Origin: Reyranella humidisoli
GTDB lineage: Bacteria > Pseudomonadota > Alphaproteobacteria > Reyranellales > Reyranellaceae
DNA length: 64,000 bases
Reading direction: 5' to 3'
Assembly: GCF_019039055.1 (NCBI RefSeq)
Contig: NZ_JAHOPB010000001.1
Span: forward strand, 682,001 to 746,000
Below the pieces are notes generated by a model that did not search any database, was not told where the DNA came from, and was given only the letters and a program-made list of their open reading frames with translations. Below are positions 31,970 through 40,039 of the stretch, piece after piece; the stretch's first letter is position 1; every line of letters starts with the position of its first letter. Position numbers and translations under genes: made by a program.

Positions 31970-33337
31970 TCAGGTCCGCTTGATCGCGAAGCTGTTGACG
32001 TACTCGGCGGGCTTGGACGCATCGAAGGGCTTGCCCATCACCACGATTGTCTTCTTCGACGGATCGGGCGGCGTCAGGCCCATCTCCTTCATCATGCTCG
32101 CCGTGTCGGTGGCGAGATAGACCTCGGACGCGACCTTGGCGTAGTCGACGTCGGCCTTGAGCTGACCCCAGCGCTTCATCTGGGTCATGATCCAGATCGC
32201 GAACTGGTTCCACGGGAACGGATCGAAGTCGATGCGGTCGGGATCCTTCTTCACCCCGCCCAGCCCGTCGGCATAGGTGCCGGTCAGGATCTGCTCCAGC
32301 ACCGTCTCGGGCTGGTTCAGGTAGTTGGCCGGCGCGATCGCCTTGGCGATCTCCTTGCGGTTCTCCTGCTTGTGGGCGTAGGCGGTCGCATCGATGATCG
32401 ACTTCAGCAGCGCGCGATAGGAGTTCGGATTCTGGGTCGCGAATTCCTTGCTGACGGTGAAGGCGCAACAGGGATGGCCGTCCCACAGTTCCTTGGTCAG
32501 CAGGTGGATGAAGCCGATGCCGTCGAACACGGCGCGCTGGTTGAACGGATCGGGGCCGAGATAGCCGTCGATATTGTCGGCGCGCAGGTTGGCGACCATC
32601 TCGGGCGGCGGCACCGAGCGGATCGAGATGTCCTTGTCGGGGTCGAGCCCGTGCTCCGCCACGTAGTAGCGCAGCAGGTAGTTGTGCATCGAGTAGTCGA
32701 ACGGGACGGCGAAGCGGAAGCCCTTCCAGTCCTTCGGGTTGCGCTTGTCCTTGTGCTTGTTGGCGAGGGTGATCGCCTGGCCGTTGATGTTCTCGATCGC
32801 CGGCATCGTCCACGGCACCGGGTTCGAGCCGACCCCCAGGGAGATGGCGATCGGCATCGGCGAGAGCATGTGCGAGGCGTCGTATTCCTTGGCCAGCGAC
32901 TTGTCGCGGATCACCGCCCAGCCGGCCGTCTTCACCACTTCGACGTTGAGGCCCTGCTTGGAATAGAAGCCCATCGGATGGGCCATGATGATCGGCGTGG
33001 CGCAGGTGATCGGGATGAAGCCGACCTTGAGGTCCTTCTTCTCCGGTGCGCCCCCCTGGGCGAAGGCCTCGCGGGCGGCGCCGAGCGGCAGGACGGAGGA
33101 GATGGCGGCCATCGCGGTGGCCGCGCCCACGGTCTTCAGGAACTGGCGGCGCTGGGCGTCGACCGGAAAGACAGCGCGCAGGACGGCGGTATCGACCACG
33201 CGGTTCCAGCGATCCTCTTCCCCGGCCGGGACGGAGGCGGCGGTCAGCCGGTCGTGGTCGCGCTGGGCATGATTGCCGCCGCAGCTGCAGGTCCCGCGGC
33301 CGAGCAGGGCCTTGGGATCGAACGGGTCCTTGAACAT
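31970..33337 (-). CDS. cynA: Cyanate/nitrate-type ABC transporter substrate-binding protein
   Basis: A 455-residue NrtA/SsuA-type receptor. It has an unusual 62-residue N-terminal extension with Cys17-x-Cys19 and His23 (GTCSCGGNH), followed by a Tat signal (Arg63-Arg64, RRQFLK, then a hydrophobic stretch and AREAFAQG). The mature protein starts near DLKVGFIPITCATPIIMA and has GLNVEVVKTAGW, PVPWTMPAIENINGQ and DGYLGPDPFNQRAVF. The ATG at 33337 has GGAGGAGG upstream. Cyanate as ligand is inferred from cynS; nitrate or nitrite cannot be excluded. Confidence 0.88.
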   Translation of the reverse strand: MFKDPFDPKALLGRGTCSCGGNHAQRDHDRLTAASVPAGEEDRWNRVVDTAVLRAVFPVDAQRRQFLKTVGAATAMAAISSVLPLGAAREAFAQGGAPEKKDLKVGFIPITCATPIIMAHPMGFYSKQGLNVEVVKTAGWAVIRDKSLAKEYDASHMLSPMPIAISLGVGSNPVPWTMPAIENINGQAITLANKHKDKRNPKDWKGFRFAVPFDYSMHNYLLRYYVAEHGLDPDKDISIRSVPPPEMVANLRADNIDGYLGPDPFNQRAVFDGIGFIHLLTKELWDGHPCCAFTVSKEFATQNPNSYRALLKSIIDATAYAHKQENRKEIAKAIAPANYLNQPETVLEQILTGTYADGLGGVKKDPDRIDFDPFPWNQFAIWIMTQMKRWGQLKADVDYAKVASEVYLATDTASMMKEMGLTPPDPSKKTIVVMGKPFDASKPAEYVNSFAIKRT

Positions 33338-33714
33338 CGAAGCCTCCTCCACGTCTTGTTCCGGCAGGTGCCGGGGTGCTTGCAGGGGGAAGAGGCAAGG
33401 CCTGTGCCAACCGCGCAGGCGGCCGGGAAAGGCGGGGCAAACGGCGATCAAAGCGTGTTTTTGCTCAAATTTTCGGCAGTCTTTTCCGATTCGTCCTGCG
33501 GAATCTCCGGACTCGAATCTTAACGTTGGGGATTAAATTCATGGAATCCCTGACTCTTTCCCCGTTTTACACGGGCCTTTGTTATTGCGTGGCGAGATAG
33601 GCTTATGGCAGGCTACCGCTAGTGGGTTGTTGGGTGCCCACCACGATATGTCGACCACCCGCCTCAAGAATGGCTCCAATGAGCCGCACGGCGGAATGGT
33701 TGGGGAGCGGGTCG
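33338..33714. other. Intergenic region between cynA and the YbjN gene
   Basis: These 377 bases hold the sigma-54 promoter of the cyn operon (separate entry) and a dyad GGGATT-N10-AATCCC at 33529-33550. No convincing NtrC-type site (GCAC-N-GTGC) was seen by eye. The downstream part must contain the promoter of the plus-strand YbjN gene, but I could not place -35/-10 boxes with confidence. No gene is supported. Confidence 0.5.
33394..33409 (-). promoter_or_regulatory. Sigma-54 promoter of the cyn operon
   Basis: On the minus strand the sequence reads TGGCAC-AGGCC-TTGCC, matching the -24/-12 consensus (TGGCAC-N5-TTGCW) with exactly 10 bases between the GG and GC pairs. Transcription would begin around 33382, giving a leader of about 45 bases before cynA. 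Sigma-54 dependence fits nitrogen-limitation control of cyanate use. Confidence 0.7.
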
Positions 33715-34224
33715 ATGGCGTTAACACGACAAGAGCGGACCAGGCGGAAAGCCGATCTGAACCCGCTCGAAATGATCGAAAGAGTCGTATCCGCCAACGA
33801 TTGGCCGTTCGACCGGACCTCGGACCGGGAAATCGCCGTCGAGGTCGCGGGTCGCTGGTGCGACTACCGCATGTTCTTCAGCTGGCGGGACGACGTCGAG
33901 GCGCTGCACTTCACCTGCGCCTACGACGTCCGCATTCCGGCCGAGCGTCACAGCGACATTCATTGCCTGCTCGGGCTGATCAACGAGAAGATGTGGCTGG
34001 GTCACTTCGATCTGTGGAGCGAAGAGGGCCTGCCGATGTTCCGCCACGCCATCCCGCTGCGCGGCACCAATGGCTTGATGGCCGAGCAACTCAACGACCT
34101 CGTCGAGGTGGCGATCACCGAGAGCGAGCGCTTCTACCCCGCCTTTCAGTACGTCGTCTGGGCCGGCAAGAGCCCCGCCGACGCGTTGACCGCCTCGATC
34201 CTCGAGACGGTCGGCGAAGCCTGA
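33715..34224 (+). CDS. YbjN-domain protein
   Basis: A 169-residue soluble protein. After a basic start (MALTRQERTRRKADLNP) it shows the YbjN/T3SS-chaperone-like fold: NPLEMIERVVSANDWPFDR, CDYRMFFSWRDDVEALHFTCAYDV, LLGLINEKMWLGHFDLWSEEGLPMFRH. The family is of uncertain function; in E. coli YbjN affects motility and stress responses. GGGGAG lies upstream of the ATG. It is divergent from the cyn operon. Confidence 0.82.
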   Translation: MALTRQERTRRKADLNPLEMIERVVSANDWPFDRTSDREIAVEVAGRWCDYRMFFSWRDDVEALHFTCAYDVRIPAERHSDIHCLLGLINEKMWLGHFDLWSEEGLPMFRHAIPLRGTNGLMAEQLNDLVEVAITESERFYPAFQYVVWAGKSPADALTASILETVGEA

Positions 34225-34370
34225 GCCGACAAGGACCTTCCGACGCCCCCTCTCTCAACACTACAAAAAAGATAGTTCGGATAGTCCCCAGCGGCGCCGG
34301 TCCTCCAGGATCGGCGCCGCGACGATTTTGAGGACAGGCAGCCCCAATCCATTAATTTCGAAGGAAAGCG

Positions 34371-34467
34371 AAGGATCCCTCACTGCGTTCGGGATGACAC
34401 ACTTGCAGAAGTTGACGCAGTGCGCCGATGCAAAAAGCCGTGTCATCCCGAACGAAGTGAGGGATCC
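34371..34467. repeat. Palindromic repeat with 29-base arms
   Basis: The left arm (34371-34399) starts AGGATCCCTCACTGCGTTCG; the right arm (about 34439-34467) is its reverse complement with one mismatch and ends AGTGAGGGATCCT. A 39-base spacer separates them. Sequences of this type (GTCATCCCGAACG...GGATCC) look like a dispersed repeat family distinct from copies A-C. It lies between the YbjN gene and lgt, both plus-strand. Confidence 0.8.
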
Positions 34468-34508
34468 TTGATTCATCTGCGATAGCCCGCGCTATAAGGG
34501 TCGCCCTC

Positions 34509-35330
34509 ATGAACATGCTTTCCGCGACCCTCCTCGCGATCCCCTACCCCCAGATCGACCCGGTGCTGGTGCAGCTCGGGCCGTTCGCCATCCGCTGGTA
34601 CGCGCTGGCCTACATCGCCGGCCTGGTGATCGGCTGGCAGGTCATGCGCCGGGTCTGCGACCAGCCGCCGAAGGTGCTGTCGCCGCTCAAGATCGACGAT
34701 TTCCTGCTGTGGGCCGCGCTCGGCGTGATCCTCGGCGGCCGGCTGGGTTACGTGCTTTTCTACAAGCCGGGCTTCTACATCGAACATCCGCTCGCCGCGC
34801 TCACCCTGTGGGAAGGCGGCATGTCGTTCCATGGCGGTCTGCTGGGCGTCATCGCCGCCATCCTGCTCTTCGCGATGCGCAACAAGGCCGATCCCTTCAT
34901 GCTGTCGGACCTGGTGGCGATCGTGGCGCCGCTCGGCCTGCTCTTCGGCCGCCTCGCCAACTTCATCAACGGCGAACTGTGGGGCAGGGTCAGCGACGTG
35001 CCCTGGGCCATGGTCTTCCCGCGCGGCGGGCCGCTGCCGCGTCATCCCAGCCAGCTCTACCAGGCCTTCTTCGAGGGCGTGCTGCTCACCCTGATCGTGG
35101 TCGCGGTCTGGAAGTTGACCGACGGCCGCCGCCGTCCCGGCCTGCTGACCGGCGTGTTCTGCGCGGGTTACGGTCTCGCACGCATCGTCGGCGAGATCTT
35201 CCGAGAGCCCGACGCTCATCTCGGTTACCTGTGGGGGCCGATCACCATGGGCATGCTGCTGTCGCTGCCGGTGCTCCTGTTCGGCGTGTGGTTGATCTCG
35301 CGCGCCTACCGGAAGCCCGTCTTGCCATGA
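34509..35330 (+). CDS. lgt: Prolipoprotein diacylglyceryl transferase
   Basis: Lgt moves diacylglycerol from phosphatidylglycerol onto the lipobox Cys of prolipoproteins in the inner membrane. The 273-residue protein has about seven helices, the MSFHGGLLGVI motif with its essential His, the family signature FGRLANFINGELWGR with its essential Arg, and the PSQLYQAFFEGV segment. First gene of lgt-midA-pgeF, a common alphaproteobacterial order; midA starts 7 bases later. Confidence 0.97.
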   Translation: MNMLSATLLAIPYPQIDPVLVQLGPFAIRWYALAYIAGLVIGWQVMRRVCDQPPKVLSPLKIDDFLLWAALGVILGGRLGYVLFYKPGFYIEHPLAALTLWEGGMSFHGGLLGVIAAILLFAMRNKADPFMLSDLVAIVAPLGLLFGRLANFINGELWGRVSDVPWAMVFPRGGPLPRHPSQLYQAFFEGVLLTLIVVAVWKLTDGRRRPGLLTGVFCAGYGLARIVGEIFREPDAHLGYLWGPITMGMLLSLPVLLFGVWLISRAYRKPVLP

Positions 35331-35337
35331 TTGGGCC

Positions 35338-36411
35338 GTGACCGAACTGGGCGGGCTGATCGCGCGCCGCATCGCGCTCACCGGCCCGATCTCGCTGGCC
35401 GACTTCATGGCAGAGGCACTGGGCCATCCGCGGCTCGGCTACTATCGCCGTGCCGTGCCGGTGGGCGCCGCCGGCGACTTCACCACCGCGCCCGAAATCT
35501 CGCAGATGTTCGGCGAGCTGATCGGCGCCTGGCTGGCCGAACGCTGGCTCGCGATGGGCCGGCCGTCGCCCGTGCGGCTGGTCGAACTCGGCCCCGGCCG
35601 CGGCACCTTGATGGCCGACGCGCTGCGCGCGACGCGCGGCGTGCCGGGCTTCCATGCCGCGCTCGACCTTCACCTGGTCGACACCAATGCGCCGATGCGC
35701 GCGGCCCAGCGCGCCGCGCTGCAGGCCTATCGCCCGACCTGGCACGAACGCTTCGACGAGGTGCCCGAAGGGCCGCTGCTGTTGGTCGCCAACGAATTCT
35801 TCGACGCCCTGCCGGTGCGCCAGTTCCATCGCACCGCGGCGGGCTGGCGCGAGCGCATGGTCGGCCTCGACGAGCACGGCGAACTGCGTCTCGCCCTGGC
35901 GCCCGGCGCCACGCCCTTCGCCTCCGTGCTGCCCGATGCCGAGGAAGGCGCCGAGGCGGAACTGAGCGAAGCCGGCCGCGCGCTGGCCGCCGCCATCGGC
36001 GGCCGGATCGCCCGCGACGGCGGCTGGGCACTCATCATCGACTATGGCCTCGAGAGCGCCGGCCGCGCGGCGTCGCTGCAGGCGGTGCGCGGCCACCAGG
36101 GAGCGGGCATCCTCGACCGGCCCGGCGAGACCGACCTCAGCGCCCATGTCGATTTTGCTGCGATTGCCGCCGCATCGGGGGTCGCGTCTTTCGGTCCGGT
36201 GGGCCAGGGCGACTTCCTGCGAAGGCTCGGCCTCGCCGAACGGGCGCAGGCCCTGAAGCAGCGCGCGAAGGCGGCGCAGGCCGATGCCATCGATGCGGCA
36301 TCGGCCCGCTTGATCGCGCCCGACCAAATGGGCACCCTCTTCCGCGTGCTGGCTCTCGGCGACGGCAAGAGCGCCCCGCCGGCCGGTTTCTCGGATGCCC
36401 CCTCGGACTGA
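35338..36411 (+). CDS. SAM-dependent methyltransferase, MidA/NDUFAF7 family
   Basis: A 357-residue protein starting at a GTG. N-terminal features are ISLADFMAEALGHPRLGYY and GDFTTAPEISQMFGELIGAWLAE; the SAM-binding motif is LVELGPGRGTLMADAL, followed by VANEFFDALPVRQF and IIDYGLE. NDUFAF7, the mitochondrial relative, methylates an Arg of a complex I subunit, so a role in NADH dehydrogenase assembly is possible but unproven here. It lies between lgt and pgeF. Confidence 0.9.
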   Translation: MTELGGLIARRIALTGPISLADFMAEALGHPRLGYYRRAVPVGAAGDFTTAPEISQMFGELIGAWLAERWLAMGRPSPVRLVELGPGRGTLMADALRATRGVPGFHAALDLHLVDTNAPMRAAQRAALQAYRPTWHERFDEVPEGPLLLVANEFFDALPVRQFHRTAAGWRERMVGLDEHGELRLALAPGATPFASVLPDAEEGAEAELSEAGRALAAAIGGRIARDGGWALIIDYGLESAGRAASLQAVRGHQGAGILDRPGETDLSAHVDFAAIAAASGVASFGPVGQGDFLRRLGLAERAQALKQRAKAAQADAIDAASARLIAPDQMGTLFRVLALGDGKSAPPAGFSDAPSD

Positions 36412-36427
36412 TACCTCGGACGAATAG

Positions 36428-37195
36428 ATGATCCAGGCCCAGACGCTCGCCGCCCTCGACGGGGTGCAGCATCGTTTCTTCACGCGACAGGGCGGCGTCA
36501 GCGCCGGTCTCTACTCCTCGCTCAACTGCGGCTACGGCTCGGGCGATTCGCCCGACAATGTGCGGGAGAACCGCCGCCGCGTGGCCGAGCAGTTCGGCCT
36601 CGTCGAACCCGACCTGCAGACCGTCCACCAGACCCATTCGACGGACGTGCTGACGGTCGCGGAAGGCCGCTGGAGCTCACCGGGCGCACCGAAGGCCGAC
36701 GGCCTCGTGACCGACCGGCCCGGCGTGGTGCTGGGCGTGCTGGCTGCCGATTGCGCGCCGGTGTTGCTGGCAGACGGCGACGCCTCGGTGATCGGCGCGG
36801 CGCATGCCGGCTGGAAGGGTGCGCTGGGCGGGATCGTCGACGTCACCATCACGTCGATGGAGAAACTCGGCGCCCGGCGCGAGCGCATCAAGGTCGTGGT
36901 CGGCCCCTGCATCGGCCCGCAGTCGTATGAAGTCGGGCCGGAATTCCCCGCCCCGTTCCTGGCGCAGGACGAGGCCAACGGGGCGTTCTTCAGGACCGCC
37001 GCGCGCGCCGGCCACTTCATGTTCGACCTGCCGGGCTATCTCGTTCACCGCATCGCACGCAATGGCGTCGCGGTGACGGCGACAGGACACGACACGCTGA
37101 CCGGCACCGACGATTTCTTCAGCTACCGTCGCAACACGCTGCAGGGTGTGCGCGACTACGGGCGCGGCCTGTCGGCCATCGCCCTCGCGGCCTGA
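36428..37195 (+). CDS. pgeF: Peptidoglycan editing factor (laccase-domain, YfiH family)
   Basis: PgeF corrects misincorporated amino acids in muropeptides; some homologues act on purine nucleosides. The 255-residue protein has the zinc-site residues His70 (VHQTHSTDV), Cys109 (AADCAPVLL) and His126 (GAAHAGWKG), plus the family motifs TRQGGVSAGLYSSLNCG and VGPCIGP. It starts 16 bases after midA. Length is normal. Confidence 0.94.
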   Translation: MIQAQTLAALDGVQHRFFTRQGGVSAGLYSSLNCGYGSGDSPDNVRENRRRVAEQFGLVEPDLQTVHQTHSTDVLTVAEGRWSSPGAPKADGLVTDRPGVVLGVLAADCAPVLLADGDASVIGAAHAGWKGALGGIVDVTITSMEKLGARRERIKVVVGPCIGPQSYEVGPEFPAPFLAQDEANGAFFRTAARAGHFMFDLPGYLVHRIARNGVAVTATGHDTLTGTDDFFSYRRNTLQGVRDYGRGLSAIALAA

Positions 37196-37249
37196 CGTGC
37201 CCTACTTCATCATCCTGATGTTCTGCTGCCTGCTCGGGGTCGTTGCGAC

Positions 37250-38227
37250 ATGCGCCATGTTGTGATGCTGCTCTGCCTGCTCGCCCTTGCGGCGTGCGGC
37301 GGAACACCGAGGCCCTTCGAGCACGACCCATCGAAAATCTCCTACGGCCGGCAGCTGCGCGACAAGGTCGAGGTGGCAATCAGCCCGCCGCGCAACATGC
37401 CCCCGGAAATGGGCGAGCGGGTTGCCGCGGCCCTCGCGATCGAACTCCAGTCCTACGGCATCGTCGCTGCCGTGGCGCCGGCCGAGGCGCCCATCCAGAT
37501 CGAAGGCGTGATGAGCACGCGCGACGCCGGCATGTCGATCGAGGTCCAGGTCGACTGGCGCATCCACGGCAGGCCGCGGACCGACGAGCCCGCGACCGTC
37601 AAGACGCGCGCGCCGCCCGAAGACTATGCCCAGCAGGCCGAACGACTGATTTCGCGCATCGCCCAGCAAGCCGCGCCCCGGGTCGCGACCCTGATCGGCA
37701 AACCGCCCAATTTCATTCCAAAAGCGCCGGGCCAGGTCGCCGCCGGCATCACGATCCCCTACGAATTCCCGCCCGATCCGGCGGCGGCGCCGCCGCCCGA
37801 CGGCGCCGTGCCGACGAGCACGACCACCCCCACGCCGGTCGCGGCCAAACCCGCCGAGCCGCAGCTGAAGGTGTTCGTGGCGCAGGTCACCGGAGCGCCC
37901 TCCGACGGCAATCGCCAGCTCACCTCGGGCATGCGGCGTGCCCTGGGATCGAGCAAGCTGGTGATCGTCGACCAGGCGGACAGCGAGGCCTTCTCCGTCG
38001 CCGGCACCGTGAGCCTGACCCAGATCGACGAGCGCACCGGAAGGCTCGTCGTCAAATGGGTTGTCAAGGACCCGGCCGGCAAGGTGATCGGCGACATCGA
38101 ACAGTCCAACCCCGTGCCGATGGCGGCAGCCAAGGGATCGTGGGCGGGATTCGGCGACATCGTTGCCTCGGCCGCGTCCGAAGGCGTGCTGGAACTGCTC
38201 GAAAAGGCGATCAACCTGCGGCGCTGA
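37250..38227 (+). CDS. Predicted lipoprotein with two similar domains
   Basis: The 325-residue protein begins with a lipoprotein signal (MRHVVMLLCLLALAACGG; lipobox LAAC, Cys16). Two segments appear related: residues about 55-115 (ALAIELQSYGIVA, IQIEGVMST, IEVQVDWRIHGRP) and about 225-290 (GMRRALGSSKLVIV, FSVAGTVSLTQ, VVKWVVKDPAG). A Pro/Ala/Thr-rich linker (residues 168-205) joins them. I do not recognise a named family; the domains recall small CsgG/TolB-like periplasmic folds. It follows pgeF by 54 bases and may share its transcript. Confidence 0.75.
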   Translation: MRHVVMLLCLLALAACGGTPRPFEHDPSKISYGRQLRDKVEVAISPPRNMPPEMGERVAAALAIELQSYGIVAAVAPAEAPIQIEGVMSTRDAGMSIEVQVDWRIHGRPRTDEPATVKTRAPPEDYAQQAERLISRIAQQAAPRVATLIGKPPNFIPKAPGQVAAGITIPYEFPPDPAAAPPPDGAVPTSTTTPTPVAAKPAEPQLKVFVAQVTGAPSDGNRQLTSGMRRALGSSKLVIVDQADSEAFSVAGTVSLTQIDERTGRLVVKWVVKDPAGKVIGDIEQSNPVPMAAAKGSWAGFGDIVASAASEGVLELLEKAINLRR

Positions 38228-38355
38228 CCTCCGCGCAGCGTGTGAATCGGCTTGTCAGAGGGGGGCTCCCGGCTGCTACTGTCTCTCGGGGCGGCTCGAT
38301 TCTTGCAAGACTTCACAACGCACGAACGGGGCGCGAGACAGGGAGCACAACAAGC

Positions 38356-39942
38356 ATGTTTTCGTTCAGGAAATCGGCATTGGCGATCGTCGCCGCGGCC
38401 AGCGTCGGCGGGCTGATGGCCACTGCGCCGGCACAGGCGCAGACACTAAAGGTCGTGATGCACTCGGACGTGAAGATTCTCGATCCGATCTGGACCACTG
38501 CCTACATCCAGCGCAACCACGGCTACATGGTGTGGGACACGCTCTTCGCGATGGACGAGAAGTTCGACGTGAAGCCGCAGATGGTCGAAAAGTACGACGT
38601 GTCGGCGGACAAGCTCACCTGGACCTTCACATTGCGTGACGGCCTCGAGTGGCACGACGGCAAGCCGGTCACCGCCGAGGATTGTGTCGCCTCGATCAAG
38701 CGCTGGGCCGCGCGCGACTCGATGGGCCAGAAGATGATGGCATCGGCCGAGGGCCTCGAAGTCGTCGATGCCAAGACTTTCAAGCTGAAGATGAAGGAGC
38801 CGTACGGTCTGGTGCTCCAGTCGCTCGGCAAGCCGTCGTCGAACGTGCCGTTCATGATGCCGAAGAAGACGGCCGAAACCGATCCGATGCAGCAGATCAA
38901 GCTGGAGGACGTGATCGGCTCCGGGCCGTTCGTGTTCAAGGGCGACGAATGGAAGCCCGGCGAGAAGATCGTCTACGTCAAGAACACCAAGTACAAGCCG
39001 CGCAGCGAGCCCGCCAACGGACTGGCCGGCGGCAAGGTGGTCAAGGTCGATCGCGTCGAATGGATCGCGATGCCCGACATCCAGACGCAGGTCGGCGCCC
39101 TGCAGAACGGCGAGATCGACATGATCGAATCGCCCGGCCATGACCTGCTGCCGCTGCTGGCGAAGGACAAGAACGTCAAGCTGGTCAGCTTCAACCCGAC
39201 CGGCAACCAGTACACGTTCCGCTTCAACAGCACGGCCAAGCCGTTCGACAACGCGAAGATCCGTCACGCCGTGTTCGTGGCCTTCGCGCAGGAGGACTTC
39301 CTCAAGGCCACGATCGGCGACCCGCAGTGGTTCAAGGTCTGCAAGGCGCCGTTCGTGTGCGGCACGCCGCTCGCCACCGATGCCGGCATGGCGGACGTGC
39401 TGAACGGCAACGCCGCCAAGGCCAAGCAGCTCCTGACCGAGGCCGGCTATGACGGCACGCCGATCGTGCTGATGCATTCGACCGACCTGCAGGTCCTGAC
39501 CAACCTCGCGCCGGTCGCCAAGGCACAGCTGGAGCGGGCAGGCTTCAAGGTCGATATGGTGTCGATGGACTGGCAGACGCTGGTCGCGCGCCGCGTCAAG
39601 AAGGACCCGCCGAATGCCGGCGGCTGGCACGCCTTCCTCACCTCCTGGGTCGCCGCCGACATCCTCAATCCGGTGATGGCCGGCTTCTTCAACGCCTCGT
39701 GCGACAAGGCCATGTTCGGCTGGCCGTGCGACGCGACGATCGAGAAGTTCCGCGACCAGTTCGCCAAGGAGACGGACCCGGCGAAACAGAAGCAGATCGT
39801 CGAGGATCTGCAGAAGTATTGGGTCAATCATCCGACGCATATCAACGTCGGCCAGTGGTACGCGCCGCTGGCACGTCGCGCCAACATCGACGGCAACCTG
39901 ACGGCCCCCGTTCCCGTGTTCTGGAACGTCACCAAGAAGTAG
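38356..39942 (+). CDS. Peptide-type ABC transporter substrate-binding protein (first of two)
   Basis: A 528-residue receptor of SBP family 5 with a Sec signal (KSALAIVAAASVGGLMATAPAQAQ). Motifs are LDPIWTTAYIQRNHGYMVWDTLF, the family signature region VSADKLTWTFTLRDGLEWHDGKPVTAEDC and NPTGNQYTFRFNSTAKPFDN. A Cys pair (VCKAPFVCGTP) may form a disulfide. It is followed by a clear paralogue with the same layout. Ligand could be a peptide, opine or other small molecule. Confidence 0.92.
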   Translation: MFSFRKSALAIVAAASVGGLMATAPAQAQTLKVVMHSDVKILDPIWTTAYIQRNHGYMVWDTLFAMDEKFDVKPQMVEKYDVSADKLTWTFTLRDGLEWHDGKPVTAEDCVASIKRWAARDSMGQKMMASAEGLEVVDAKTFKLKMKEPYGLVLQSLGKPSSNVPFMMPKKTAETDPMQQIKLEDVIGSGPFVFKGDEWKPGEKIVYVKNTKYKPRSEPANGLAGGKVVKVDRVEWIAMPDIQTQVGALQNGEIDMIESPGHDLLPLLAKDKNVKLVSFNPTGNQYTFRFNSTAKPFDNAKIRHAVFVAFAQEDFLKATIGDPQWFKVCKAPFVCGTPLATDAGMADVLNGNAAKAKQLLTEAGYDGTPIVLMHSTDLQVLTNLAPVAKAQLERAGFKVDMVSMDWQTLVARRVKKDPPNAGGWHAFLTSWVAADILNPVMAGFFNASCDKAMFGWPCDATIEKFRDQFAKETDPAKQKQIVEDLQKYWVNHPTHINVGQWYAPLARRANIDGNLTAPVPVFWNVTKK

Positions 39943-39949
39943 CCGATCA

Positions 39950-40017
39950 GCGCGCGGGGTCTCCGGGCCCCGCGCGCCCATCGACGAAGGCGGGCGATCC
40001 CCGCCTTTCTCGATGGG
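39950..40017 (+). other. Structured spacer between the two receptor genes
   Basis: Two successive hairpins fill this gap. The first is GCGCGCGGGG (39950-39959) with CCCCGCGCGC (39968-39977). The second is a compound stem: CCCATCGA (39977-39984) with TCGATGGG (40010-40017), enclosing AAGGCGGG (39987-39994) with CCCGCCTT (40000-40007). No long T-run follows. It may act as a partial terminator or protect the upstream receptor message. Confidence 0.7.
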
Positions 40018-40039
40018 GAAGAAACCCGAAGGGGGCACG

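Noticed and set aside
33410-33600. NtrC enhancer sites for the cyn sigma-54 promoter
   Set aside because: No GCAC-N-GTGC type dyad was found by eye; a matrix search would be needed.
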